Positions 18,301-30,675 of a DNA stretch of 64,000 nt are shown one piece after another. The stretch comes from CAVQBP01 sp963848195. Lineage in GTDB: Bacteria; Bacteroidota; Ignavibacteria; Ignavibacteriales; Ignavibacteriaceae. The DNA lies in assembly GCA_963848195.1 (NCBI GenBank), contig CAWKCY010000006.1, forward strand, positions 62,001 to 126,000, given 5' to 3'. Below the pieces are notes generated by a model. The model saw only the letters and a list, made by a program, of their open reading frames with translations, was not told the origin of the DNA and did not search any database. How positions within the stretch are numbered: the first letter of the stretch is position 1; every line of letters begins with the position of its first letter. The translations under genes and the position numbers were made by a program.

Positions 18301-20685
18301 ATGCGTAAAAATATTTTATCTATAATGTTAATTTTATTTAGTCCTGTCTATATTTTTGCCGGGGAAGCTAGTCTAAAAATACCTACACTTAATGATAATC
18401 AGCAAACAATATTAATTGCAGGATTATTTATCTGTGTTCTGGGGATGATATTCGGAGTTTATCAATACCGGAAAGTCAAGAAATTAAAAGCACATCAATC
18501 AATGCTTGATGTTGCCCAAATTATTTTTGAAACGTGCAAAACATATCTTGTTCAGCAGGGCAAATTGTTAATCGTTCTTTTCGTTTTTATTGCAATATGT
18601 GTAGCATTTTATTTCGGTTATTTAATGGAAAATGAAATTGGCGGGGTACTTTTAATTTTATCATGGACAGTAATTGGTATCCTGGGTTCATATAGTGTTG
18701 CATGGTTTGGAATAAGAATGAACACCTTAGCAAACAGCAGAATGGCCTTTGCTTCATTAGAAAGAAAACCTATTAAACTTTTAAATATTCCCCTTGATGC
18801 CGGAATGAGTATAGGTGTTATGCTTGTTTGTGTTGAGCTGATAATGATGCTTATTATTTTACTTTTTATCCCGAGACTTTATGCCGGAGCTTGTTTTATA
18901 GGTTTTGCCATTGGAGAATCATTGGGAGCTGCTGCTTTAAGAATTGCGGGAGGTATATTTACAAAGATTGCCGATATAGGATCTGATTTAATGAAAATAG
19001 TTTTTAAGATTAAGGAAGATGATCCTCGAAATCCGGGCGTTATAGCAGATTGTACCGGAGATAATGCCGGTGATAGTGTGGGTCCTACCGCAGATGGTTT
19101 TGAAACCTATGGTGTAACAGGAGTGGCTTTAATCAGCTTAATTGTTCTCGCAGTTGCGGACATTAATTACCAGACTGAATTACTTACCTGGATTTTTGCA
19201 ATGCGAATTATGATGATTATTACATCTATTTTAGCATTCGGAATAAATAGAAGCATATCGCAAGTTCGTTATTCAAAAAAAGATGAAATTGATTTTGAAG
19301 TCCCGCTAACTTCCCTAGTATGGATTACTTCAATTATTTCAATAATTGTAACTTTTATCGTAAGTTATTTGTTGATTGCAAGTTTACCAAACAATCTTTG
19401 GCTTATATTATCAATAGTAATCAGCTGCGGAACATTAGGGGCTGCTTTAATACCTGAATTCACAAAAATCTTTACGAGTACAAAATCGAAGCATGTTGAA
19501 GAAATAGTTACTTCATCAAAAGCGGGCGGCGCATCATTAAATATTCTATCGGGTTTAGTTGCCGGAAATTTTAGCGCTTTTTGGATGGGACTCGTATTTG
19601 TCCTTTTAATGTTTGTTGCTTATACAACAAGTTCCGGTGCACTTGGACCTATTATGATTTACCCTTCAATTTTTGCTTTTGGACTTGTTGCATTCGGATT
19701 TTTAGGAATGGGCCCGGTTACAATAGCAGTAGATAGTTATGGTCCGGTAACGGATAATGCTCAATCGATATATGAACTTTCTTTGATTGAAGAGATTAAA
19801 GACGTTGATAAGGAGATAGAGAGAGATTTCGGATTCAAACCGGATTTTGAAAAAGCAAAATATTACCTTGAAGCAAATGATGGAGCTGGTAACACATTCA
19901 AAGCTACTGCAAAACCTGTATTAATTGGCACAGCCGTAGTTGGTGCTACAGCCATGATATTTTCTTTAATACTTGTATTAAAGCAGACCTTAGGAATAGT
20001 ACCTGAAACAGTCCTGAGTTTATTGAATCCCTATTCAATGCTCGGTTTTATATGCGGGGGTGCAGTGGTATTTTGGTTTACAGGTGCCTCAATTCAAGCG
20101 GTTAAAACCGGAGCTTACAGAGCTGTAGAATATATTAAGAAAAACATTCAATTAGACGAGACCGCAAGTAAGAGTGCTTCTATGGAAAAATCTAAAGAAG
20201 TTGTTAAAATTTGTACACAATATGCGCAAAAAGGAATGTTTAATATCTTTGTCTCGATTTTTTCTTTTGCTCTTGCTTTTGCATTATTTTCTGCACCTTC
20301 AGATTCCTCTGTCTACCCTGTTTCTTTCTTTATCAGCTTTTTAATTTCAATTGCAGTATTCGGGCTTTTCCAGGCAATTTTTATGGCAAATGCGGGTGGT
20401 GCCTGGGATAATGCCAAAAAAGTTGTTGAAGTTGAGCTAAAAGAAAAAGGGACTGCGCTTCATGATGCAACCGTTGTTGGTGATACAGTTGGAGATCCTT
20501 TTAAAGATACTTCTTCAGTAGCACTTAATCCGATAATTAAATTTACAACTTTATTTGGATTGCTTGCCATGGAAATTTCTATTTCAGAACATTTCCGTCA
20601 TGCTGCACCTTACGTAGGAGGTGTAATTTTAATAATAGGGTTATATTTTGCCTGGAGATCTTTCTATAAAATGCGTTCTGAGTAA
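18301..20685 (+). CDS. hppA: membrane-bound ion-pumping pyrophosphatase, divergent type
   Basis: Couples pyrophosphate hydrolysis to H+ and/or Na+ export. 794 residues with about 16 transmembrane helices and an N-terminal signal-like helix. The substrate site is seen as DIGSDLMKIVF and DDPRNPGVIAD (about 235-250), continuing TGDNAGDSVG where common enzymes read VGDNVGDCAG, and near the end GDTVGDPFKDTSS. The motif GNTFKA (about 530) has Lys at the position that in the family goes with potassium independence. The Ser/Gly changes match a divergent subgroup I recall from Chlorobium. The exact ion cannot be decided from this. Confidence 0.93.
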   Translation: MRKNILSIMLILFSPVYIFAGEASLKIPTLNDNQQTILIAGLFICVLGMIFGVYQYRKVKKLKAHQSMLDVAQIIFETCKTYLVQQGKLLIVLFVFIAICVAFYFGYLMENEIGGVLLILSWTVIGILGSYSVAWFGIRMNTLANSRMAFASLERKPIKLLNIPLDAGMSIGVMLVCVELIMMLIILLFIPRLYAGACFIGFAIGESLGAAALRIAGGIFTKIADIGSDLMKIVFKIKEDDPRNPGVIADCTGDNAGDSVGPTADGFETYGVTGVALISLIVLAVADINYQTELLTWIFAMRIMMIITSILAFGINRSISQVRYSKKDEIDFEVPLTSLVWITSIISIIVTFIVSYLLIASLPNNLWLILSIVISCGTLGAALIPEFTKIFTSTKSKHVEEIVTSSKAGGASLNILSGLVAGNFSAFWMGLVFVLLMFVAYTTSSGALGPIMIYPSIFAFGLVAFGFLGMGPVTIAVDSYGPVTDNAQSIYELSLIEEIKDVDKEIERDFGFKPDFEKAKYYLEANDGAGNTFKATAKPVLIGTAVVGATAMIFSLILVLKQTLGIVPETVLSLLNPYSMLGFICGGAVVFWFTGASIQAVKTGAYRAVEYIKKNIQLDETASKSASMEKSKEVVKICTQYAQKGMFNIFVSIFSFALAFALFSAPSDSSVYPVSFFISFLISIAVFGLFQAIFMANAGGAWDNAKKVVEVELKEKGTALHDATVVGDTVGDPFKDTSSVALNPIIKFTTLFGLLAMEISISEHFRHAAPYVGGVILIIGLYFAWRSFYKMRSE

Positions 20686-20845
20686 TAATATTGATCATAA
20701 TAGGGAAAATATGGCTTGATTTGCATTGAATTCTGAATAATTGAATTGAGAATTTCTTTAAACGTAAAAAATTAAGGGAATTAATTTACTTGTAATTGCA
20801 CCTTTAATTAAATAAATTAAATAGTATAAATAAAAATATTTAAAA

Positions 20846-20890
20846 TCCCGGCTCTTATGAATAGATGAGGGCCTTAAGTCCATCGGGAGA
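20846..20890 (+). promoter_or_regulatory. possible S6:S18 autoregulatory leader of rpsF
   Basis: TCCCG at 20846-20850 pairs perfectly with CGGGA at 20884-20888, and the latter contains the GGGAGA ribosome binding site of rpsF (ATG at 20895). Between them a GGGCCTTAAGTCC segment can form an inner stem. Known rpsF leaders in many phyla bind S6:S18 through a bulged stem with a CCG loop. I see the site-masking stem but cannot confirm the CCG feature. Confidence 0.35.
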
Positions 20891-20894
20891 ATAG

Positions 20895-21296
20895 ATGAAA
20901 ACGATTGTATATGAGAGTGCTGTAATAATTAATGCAGCTCTAGAAGATGAACAAATAGATCAAGTTATTTCTCACATAAAAGAGTCCATTATGCATAATG
21001 GCGGGGAAATAAGGGAAATTGAAAATTGGGGTAGAAAAAGACTAGCATACATGGTTAAGAAGAGTAAAATCGGTTACTATGTTTTTTTTAGATTTAATGC
21101 TCCCTCCAGCATCATTTCCAAATTAGAACGAACGTATGTACTTGATGAACATATTTTAAGATTTTTGACTATCAAATTAGATAGTGATGCGATTGAACAT
21201 ATAGAAAAGCATAAAAAAGTTTCTCAGGAAGAAACTTCCGCAGCGGAAGCGGGAGTTAGCACTAAATCTGAAGTTTCCACTAGCAGTAGTGATTAA
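20895..21296 (+). CDS. rpsF: 30S ribosomal protein S6
   Basis: Small-subunit protein that pairs with S18 on the platform. It has the S6 ferredoxin-like pattern with the motif ENWGRKRLAYMVKKSKIGYYVFFRF and an acidic/Ser-rich tail. 133 residues. It heads the classic rpsF-ssb-rpsR-rplI operon. Its ribosome site lies in a stem that may be regulatory. Confidence 0.97.
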   Translation: MKTIVYESAVIINAALEDEQIDQVISHIKESIMHNGGEIREIENWGRKRLAYMVKKSKIGYYVFFRFNAPSSIISKLERTYVLDEHILRFLTIKLDSDAIEHIEKHKKVSQEETSAAEAGVSTKSEVSTSSSD

Positions 21297-21332
21297 TTCG
21301 ATTAATAATGATTAGTATGGAGGAAAAAAACA

Positions 21333-21812
21333 ATGGCCGATTTGAAAATGCCTGAAATTAACTATGTTGTTGTAGCAGGTAATTTAACCAAAGATCCGAT
21401 CTTTAGACAAACAACTAATAATACACCTGTTGTAAATTTTTCTATTGCGTCTAACAGGAAATATAAAGATAGCTCGAACCAGTGGCAGGAGGATGTTTGT
21501 TATGTGGGCATTGTAGCATGGAATAAGCTTGCAGAAAGCTGCCGGGACAGGCTCAAAAAAGGTTCTGCTGTTCTGGTTGACGGTGAGTTACAAAGCAGAA
21601 ACTGGAAATCTGAAGAAGGACACAATAGAAGTATTGTAGAAATTAAAGCCAGGAGAATTCAATTTCTGAATAAAAAATTGAAGCCTTCTAGTAATGGTAC
21701 TGGAGATGGCGATGATATAGAAAGCTTTGCCGATGATGATAGTATTGATTATACCGAAGACTCATTTGATAAATTTTTATCAAACGAAGAGTCGGATTTA
21801 ATTAAAGAATAA
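21333..21812 (+). CDS. ssb: single-stranded DNA-binding protein
   Basis: Binds and protects single-stranded DNA in replication and repair. N-terminal OB fold (about 10-115) with NYVVVAGNLTKDPI and FSIASNRKY. The C-terminal tail is short and acidic (SNEESDLIKE) and lacks the usual DDDIPF ending, which is notable because that tip recruits partner proteins. GGAGG precedes the ATG. Third-position use and operon context fit the neighbours. Confidence 0.95.
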   Translation: MADLKMPEINYVVVAGNLTKDPIFRQTTNNTPVVNFSIASNRKYKDSSNQWQEDVCYVGIVAWNKLAESCRDRLKKGSAVLVDGELQSRNWKSEEGHNRSIVEIKARRIQFLNKKLKPSSNGTGDGDDIESFADDDSIDYTEDSFDKFLSNEESDLIKE

Positions 21813-21822
21813 GGTTGATTGA

Positions 21823-22053
21823 ATGAAAAAAGAAATAAAAACAAAGAAAGTATGCAGGTTTACCCAAAACAATGTTAAGTATATTGATTATAAAGATGTA
21901 AAGCTTTTGCAGAGATATACTACCGAACAGGGAAAAATTATACCTAAACGCATAACCGGAACTTGTTCTAAATATCAGAGAGAGTTAGCAATTGCATTGA
22001 AACGTGCAAGGCATATGGCGTTGCTGCCTTATGTTGCCGATACAGTGAAATAG
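21823..22053 (+). CDS. rpsR: 30S ribosomal protein S18
   Basis: 76-residue basic protein with the S18 motif ending ITGTCSKYQRELAIALKRAR and HMALLPYV. Partner of S6. It is 10 bases after ssb in the operon. Confidence 0.97.
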   Translation: MKKEIKTKKVCRFTQNNVKYIDYKDVKLLQRYTTEQGKIIPKRITGTCSKYQRELAIALKRARHMALLPYVADTVK

Positions 22054-22069
22054 TTATTTGGAGATATAA

Positions 22070-22513
22070 ATGAAAGTAATATTAAGACAAAACTTTGAAG
22101 GACTTGGTCAAATAGGGCAGGTTATAAACGTTAAAGACGGTTATGCCAGAAATTATTTGATACCTAGAAAATTTGCCTATCCGGCTCTTCAAGGGAATGT
22201 AAGAGCTCTTGACGAGGAAAAAAAGAACCTTGAAAAGAAAAAAGTTCAAGAGCTGACTGCTGCAGAAGTTTTTGCTTCAGAATTGGAGAAAATTTCTGTT
22301 ACTATTCCGGTGCAGGTCGGTGAGGAAGATAAGATATTTGGTTCTGTAACTAATCAAATGATTGCGGAAGCCTTAAAGGAAAAAGGTCATGAAATAGACA
22401 GAAGGAAAATTGAAATTGATGAGCCAATAAAATCATTAGGTATATATGGAATCAATATTAAGCTTCATCCTTCTGTGAGTGCAAAAATTAAAGTATGGGT
22501 AGTAAGGGAATAG
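22070..22513 (+). CDS. rplI: 50S ribosomal protein L9
   Basis: 147 residues with the N-terminal rRNA-binding motif GQVINVKDGYARNYLIPRK, a connecting helix and the C-terminal globular domain (FGSVTNQMIAEAL). Last gene of the operon, followed by a strong terminator. Confidence 0.97.
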   Translation: MKVILRQNFEGLGQIGQVINVKDGYARNYLIPRKFAYPALQGNVRALDEEKKNLEKKKVQELTAAEVFASELEKISVTIPVQVGEEDKIFGSVTNQMIAEALKEKGHEIDRRKIEIDEPIKSLGIYGINIKLHPSVSAKIKVWVVRE

Positions 22514-22540
22514 ATTTTATCATTAGGTATTTAAAATAAA

Positions 22541-22568
22541 AAAAGGAAAGCATCAGCTTTCCTTTTTT
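22541..22568. terminator. bidirectional intrinsic terminator
   Basis: AAAGGAAAGC, a short ATCA loop, then GCTTTCCTTT followed by T's. A-runs on the other side let it serve both rplI (plus) and rpmB (minus), which converge here. Confidence 0.9.
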
Positions 22569-22587
22569 TATTAATAAACTTTGACTT

Positions 22588-22827
22588 CTATCTGACTTTT
22601 ATACGATTTTCCCTAACCAATTTAGCTACTTCTGATGTTCCATTCCTGGAAATATTTTTAATAGCGCTAGTGGAAATTTTTAAGGTAACAAAACGATTTA
22701 ATTCCTGTACCCAGATCCTTTTCTTTTGGAGGTTCGGTAAGAACCTTCTTTTACTTCTATTATGCGCATGGGATACATTATTACCAGTCATTGGTCCCAC
22801 ACCTGTTAGTTGGCATCTTCTTGACAT
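22588..22827 (-). CDS. rpmB: 50S ribosomal protein L28
   Basis: 79-residue basic protein. It starts MSRRCQLTG and has the L28 motif SHAHNRSKRRFLPNLQ and a conserved KISTSAIK segment. GGGAG lies 6 bases before the ATG. Single gene facing the S6 operon. Confidence 0.96.
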   Translation of the reverse strand: MSRRCQLTGVGPMTGNNVSHAHNRSKRRFLPNLQKKRIWVQELNRFVTLKISTSAIKNISRNGTSEVAKLVRENRIKVR

Positions 22828-23075
22828 TTATTCTCCCGAAGGTTTTGCTTTCAAAAATAAAAAACAAATATAATAAAAAAAGGATCAAATATTCAATTTA
22901 TTAAAAATTACATATTTATATGTAGTACAAAGATTATATTTCTAAGGTCTCAATATTGAAAGTTGTTGATAGATTATTATCTTATGATCTGAAACTATGA
23001 ATTTATAAAATTTCAATCCCGGCTGCATGCCTAAAAATACTCAAAATTTATTACCAGCATCGAAAGGAGATATAT

Positions 23076-23687
23076 ATGGAGTACTATGAGCTTCATCCTG
23101 TGACACCACAATTAAGGTATATAAACAAAGCTGTTGAAATATTAAGAAGTGGTGGAGTGATTATTTATCCTACAGATACAGTTTATGGTATAGGCTGTGA
23201 TATTTTTAATAAAGAGGCATTGGAAAAAATATTTATAATAAAAAATGACAGTTCAAATAAATTATTCAGTTTTGTCTGCTCGGATCTAAAAGATATAGCC
23301 AAATATGCACGAGTATCTGATTATGCATATAGAACCATGAAGCATCTATTACCCGGTCCTTATACATTTATATTACCCGCAGCTAAACTTGTTCCTAAAA
23401 CTTTATGGAGTAAACGAAAAACCGTAGGAATAAGAGTTCCGAACCACGCTGTAACCTTAAGCCTTGTAAAAGAATTCGGTCATCCGATTATCAGTACCAG
23501 CACTACAAATCGCAAAGGAGATGTCTTAATAGATCCATTTGAGATAAAAAACATTTTCAATTCTCAAGTTGATTTAATGCTGGCTTCAGGAAATCTAAGC
23601 GGAGCCCCATCTAGTGTTATTGATCTGAGTTCAGAGACTCCCGAAATAATTAGAGAGGGAGCCGGTGATGTGAGTTTATTTGTTTAA
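23076..23687 (+). CDS. tsaC: L-threonylcarbamoyladenylate synthase (TsaC/YrdC/Sua5)
   Basis: Makes the threonylcarbamoyl-AMP used for the t6A37 modification of ANN-decoding tRNAs. YrdC fold with GGVIIYPTDTVYGIGCD, the KNDSSNK stretch in place of the usual KxR, LLPGPYTFIL, VGIRVPNH and STSTTNRKGD. 203 residues, so the short TsaC form without the Sua5 extension. AAAGGAG gives a strong ribosome site 7 bases before the ATG. Confidence 0.93.
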   Translation: MEYYELHPVTPQLRYINKAVEILRSGGVIIYPTDTVYGIGCDIFNKEALEKIFIIKNDSSNKLFSFVCSDLKDIAKYARVSDYAYRTMKHLLPGPYTFILPAAKLVPKTLWSKRKTVGIRVPNHAVTLSLVKEFGHPIISTSTTNRKGDVLIDPFEIKNIFNSQVDLMLASGNLSGAPSSVIDLSSETPEIIREGAGDVSLFV

Positions 23688-23696
23688 TTCAAAGAA

Positions 23697-23732
23697 GCCT
23701 TCAAGGTTAGGATTAATGCTGACCTTGAAGGC
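23697..23732. terminator. 12-bp-stem hairpin between convergent genes
   Basis: AGCCTTCAAGGT pairs perfectly with ACCTTGAAGGCT. There is no T-run on either side, so it may act as a weak terminator or 3'-end stabiliser for tsaC and the facing WG-repeat gene. Confidence 0.55.
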
Positions 23733-23743
23733 TGTTCCGCCAA

Positions 23744-24481
23744 TCAATCTTCAAAATATTCAGTTCCTTTTTTATCTATATAGCCCCAATGGCTGCCTGT
23801 TCTAACTTTTATAAGGTCATCGATAAGTTCTTCCATTTCATCATACTTAATAGGTGTAATACCTTTTCCATCTTTATCAATTAATCCCCACCATCCGTTT
23901 AAGCATACTTTTACAATTCCATTCCTGAAATATCCGACTTTATCATAATTATTAGATATAACTTCTTCACCGTTCTTATTAATAAATCCCCATTTCTTAT
24001 TCTGCTTTACGGCTAAAAAGTTTTCATTTAACTTACCTAATTCGTCATATTTGGTAGTAGTAATAGATCTGCCCTCTTTACTAATAAGCCCCCATTTATC
24101 ATTGAGCTTAACCGGGAAAATTTCATCAAAAAATTCTCCTATTTCATTAAACTGAACTGGAATTATCTCTTTACCGGAAGAATTTATAATCCCCCATTTA
24201 CCGCTGAAGACAATATTATCATTTTTCTTCTTAATGCCAAAATTTACTTTTGCAAAGCCACTATGGAAGTTTTCAACAGCATCATATTTAATTTCAGTGA
24301 TTTCATCGCCTTTATTATTAATAAATCCCCATTTAGAGCTGATTTCAACATTAACAAGGTTTTCCGAAAAGAATCCAACACTGTCAAATTTAGGAGGTAT
24401 AACTAGATTTTTATTTTGATCGCAGAATCCCCATTTATCCTTTTTCCGGTATGCAATCAAATCGGGTAATTTTGATATCAT
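23744..24481 (-). CDS. WG-repeat protein
   Basis: 245 residues made of about seven repeats with the pattern KWGFINKNG-E-I-P-KYDEVG-F, the WG beta-hairpin repeat (PF14903). No signal peptide or enzyme domain was seen. Such repeats form solenoid-like interaction surfaces. The role is unknown. The repeat region has no frameshift. It converges with tsaC. Confidence 0.88.
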   Translation of the reverse strand: MISKLPDLIAYRKKDKWGFCDQNKNLVIPPKFDSVGFFSENLVNVEISSKWGFINNKGDEITEIKYDAVENFHSGFAKVNFGIKKKNDNIVFSGKWGIINSSGKEIIPVQFNEIGEFFDEIFPVKLNDKWGLISKEGRSITTTKYDELGKLNENFLAVKQNKKWGFINKNGEEVISNNYDKVGYFRNGIVKVCLNGWWGLIDKDGKGITPIKYDEMEELIDDLIKVRTGSHWGYIDKKGTEYFED

Positions 24482-24595
24482 AAAATCTCCTTCTCTAGAA
24501 ATAGTTCGTAAATTAGTGGATACCCAATAATTATTATATCTAATCCTTATTCATGAAAGATATTAAAAGATTTCTTTTAAGAAAAGAAAAAAAAT

Positions 24596-24674
24596 GAAAC
24601 GGAGTTTCGCGTTACACCGAGGAGGCATTGTGAAAATGTAGAAAAATTAACCAATGGATAAATCCATTGGTTAA
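24596..24674. repeat. two intergenic hairpin repeats
   Basis: GAAACGGAGTTTCGCGTTAC at 24596-24615 (second copy at 29367-29386) and an ATAAAT-type hairpin at 24647-24674 with a 13-bp stem (AACCAATGGAT / ATCCATTGGTT). The remainder of 24482-24719 has no recognisable feature. Confidence 0.8.
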
Positions 24675-24719
24675 TAAAAAGGGGATTAAATTTTTGAATT
24701 TCTTCTTCGATAATGAAGA

Positions 24720-24845
24720 ATGAGTATTCTTTTTAAAATATTGTTGATAGGAGCAGTATTTACAACAGTTATACTGACAGATTTAAATGCTCAGGAAGAT
24801 AATTTACAATTCTCCCATATTACTACAGAAGAAGGTCTGTCATAA
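24720..24845 (+). pseudogene. N-terminal remnant of a propeller sensor kinase
   Basis: 41 codons. A signal peptide (LLIGAVFTTVILT, ending NAQ) is followed by LQFSHITTEEGLS and then two stop codons. The tail matches the start of the next gene, whose own N-terminus reads IQFSYLTAEDGLS. It is therefore the beginning of a paralogue whose remaining roughly 1,070 codons are lost. The break falls exactly at the conserved GLS. Confidence 0.75.
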
Positions 24846-24847
24846 TA

Positions 24848-28180
<3,333 letters not shown>

Positions 28181-28302
28181 TAAGTTTTATATCCGGATAT
28201 AATATTTTCCAAGAAGTCTTTGAGCACCAAGCAGCACGAAAAAGAAGGATTTGGGTTTATACATAGAGGGAATAAGGTAATAAGGTTAGTTTTTTAGTTT
28301 TG

Positions 28303-29222
28303 TTAAGGTTACTAAGGTAAGGTCACTAAAGGTTACTAGCGTTACTAAGGTTACTAAATGTTACTAAGTTACTAAGCTCTAAAGGTCACTAAGGTTACTG
28401 AGGTTACTAAGGTTACTGAGGTTACTAAGGTTACTAAGGTTACTAAGGTTACTGAGGTTACTAAGGTTACTAAGGTTACTAAGGTTACTAAGGTTACTGA
28501 GGTTACTAAGGTTACTGAGGTTACTAAGGTTACTAAGGTTACTAAGGTTACTAAGGTTACTAAGGTTACTAAGGTTACTAAGGTTACTAAGGTTACTAAG
28601 GTTACTGAGGTTACTGAGGTTACTAAGGTTACTAAGGTTACTAAGGTTACTAAATGTTACTAAGTTACTAAGCTCTAAAGGTTACTAAGGTTACTAAGGT
28701 TACTGAGGTTACTAAGGTTACTGAGGTTACTAAGGTTACTAAGGTTACTGAGGTTACTAAGGTTACTGAGGTTACTGAGGTTACTAAGGTTACTAAGGTT
28801 ACTGAGGTTACTAAGGTTACTAAGGTTACTAAGGTTACTAAGGTTACTAAGGTTACTAAGGTTACTGAGGTTACTAAGGTTACTAAGGTTACTAAGGTTA
28901 CTAAGGTTACTAAGGTTACTGAGGTTACTAAGGTTACTAAGGTTACTGAGGTTACTAAGGTTACTGAGGTTACTAAGGTTACTAAGGTTACTAAGGTTAC
29001 TGAGGTTACTAAGGTTACTAAGGTTACTAAGGTTACTGAGGTTACTAAGGTTACTAAGGTTACTGAGGTTACTGAGGTTACTAAGGTTACTAAGGTTACT
29101 AAGGTTACTAAGGTTACTAAGGTTACTAAGGTTACTAAGGTTACTGAGGTTACTAAGGTTACTAAGGTTACTAAGGTTACTAAGGTTACTAAGGTTACTA
29201 AGGTTACTAAGGTTACTAAGGT
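28303..29222. repeat. 9-bp minisatellite GGTTACTAA, about 100 units
   Basis: Nearly uninterrupted array of GGTTACTAA with a single common variant, GGTTACTGA, in irregular order. A longer interruption (TGTTACTAAGTTACTAAGC and flanks) occurs twice, near 28350 and 28655, showing that a block of about 300 bp was itself duplicated. Two frames have no stop codons but also no start codon, so it is not coding. Flanks 28181-28302 and 29223-29366 hold nothing else. Confidence 0.97.
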
Positions 29223-29366
29223 TCTTCCAATCGAATAATGCTGTCCAGTATTATTGCTAAATAAAATTTTGGGTTTATGCTTATATCATCTAATTAAATG
29301 AAGCATATCTAACCTTTTCCTTGCAAAGTGAAGGTTTATTGATAATGGTAACTATGATGCTCTTTT

Positions 29367-29389
29367 GCGAAACGGAGTTTCGCGTTACA
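29367..29389. repeat. GCGAAACGGAGTTTCGCGTTACA hairpin
   Basis: 7-bp stem GCGAAAC/GTTTCGC, the same element as at 24596. It directly precedes the sugar kinase gene and is read through by an upstream in-frame ATG that I do not accept as the start. Confidence 0.75.
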
Positions 29390-29424
29390 TTAGGGAAAAG
29401 AATTTTTATGTTATATTTGGTTTT

Positions 29425-30331
29425 ATGAATTCAATTACATCTATAGGCGAGATTTTATTTGATATAGTGAGGTATGAAGAAAAATTAGGGGGAGCTCCGT
29501 TCAATTTTATTTATCATGTTATAAATCTTACCGGCAAAGGGAATTTCATTAGCCGGGTAGGAAATGATCTATTTGGCAAAATGATTTTTAGTTTTTTAGA
29601 ATCAAAAAATATTTCTTCCGATTATATCCAGGTAGATGAGGAACATTCTACCGGTGCAGCAAGAGCGAAAATGGATGTCCGATAAAATTCCTATTTGGTC
29701 TATTAAATCAAATACGGCATATGATTTTATGGAATTGAATAACGAAATAACGGAATTAATTGATAAAAATACTGACTGCATTTATTTCGGAACGCTAGCT
29801 CAAAGAATGGAGAAATCGAGGGGAACCATTCATTCATTATTTAATAAGAAACTAAAGTACTTCTGCGATTTAAATATCAGGCAAGACTTTTATTCTAAGG
29901 AGATTATTAAAGTATCGTTAAATGCTGCGAATGTAGTGAAGCTTAACCTTGATGAGCTTAAATTAATTTACAATTTATTTATTGAAAGCTCCGGTTTTCC
30001 ATTCAGTCTGGAAAGTGCTGTCAATTATTTGATTAAAGAATTTAACATTGAACTGTTATGTGTGACAATGGGGGAAGAGGGGGCTGCGTTATACAATGGT
30101 AATGATTCATGTCTTTACCGGGTAAAAGTTAATGATAATGAAATTGCAGATACAATTGGAGCCGGTGACGCGTATGCAGCTATACTTTGCATAGGATATT
30201 TAAATAAATGGGAAATCAGAAAAATAAATAGGCTGGCTTGCGAATTTGCTTCGGAGATAGTTAAAATAAAGGGTGCATTACCGGGTGATGATCTCATTTA
30301 TAGTGAGTTCAGGAAAGAGATTAAATTTTAA
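29425..30331 (+). CDS. PfkB-family sugar kinase, frameshifted
   Basis: Probable fructokinase-like carbohydrate kinase using ATP. The start MNSITSIGEILFDI at 29425 is preferred because it begins at the conserved first strand. The earlier in-frame ATG lies in a repeat. Motifs are GGAPFNFIYHV (sugar binding), SRVGNDLFGK, LDEL, VTMGEEGA and the catalytic DTIGAGDAY. The frame breaks at 29679-29680. Removing one C gives MDVDKIPIWSI and a single protein of about 300 residues. The substrate is not certain. Confidence 0.9.
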
Positions 30332-30675
30332 ACCGCATTAGAAATATAGGGAACATAGGGAAGAAGGTATGAAAGGAAATTATATATTTTTAGGTTTTTT
30401 CTTTTCCGGTTCACTGTCCAAAGGATAAATCCTTTGGTTAATGAGAAGGGATAGATCCTTTGGTTAATGAGAAATGAGATTGAGTTGACTGTGAAGAGTT
30501 TGAATAACCTCACCCCCTGGCCCCCTCTCCTTAGTAAGTAGAGGGGGAGGGGCCGGACTAAAGTCCGGGAGGGATAATATAGGGGATTGCGAATAATCAC
30601 CGGACTGGAAGTCCGGTGTTAACCTTTGGCAAAAACAGAAGGTCATGGGGGAGTTCTATCAGGGTCTCTATATAC
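30332..30675. repeat. cluster of intergenic palindromes
   Basis: Holds CCAAAGGATAAATCCTTTGG (30418-30437) with a partial second copy, a GC-rich hairpin beginning CCCCCTCTCCTTAGTAAG (about 30520-30548), CCGGACTAAAGTCCGG (30553-30568) and a CACCGGACT-GGA-AGTCCGGTG hairpin (30598-30618). No gene: small open frames here are translated repeats. Confidence 0.8.

Noticed and set aside
22670..22873. Plus-strand open frame opposite rpmB
   Set aside because: Antisense of L28, which is unmistakable on the minus strand.
28303..29222. Telomere-like or CRISPR-like array
   Set aside because: Units are 9 bp, directly adjacent without spacers, and lie inside the sequence. This is a simple minisatellite.
30328..30646. 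Minus-strand open frames between the sugar kinase and mscS
   Set aside because: They are translations of GC-rich palindromes and hairpin repeats.
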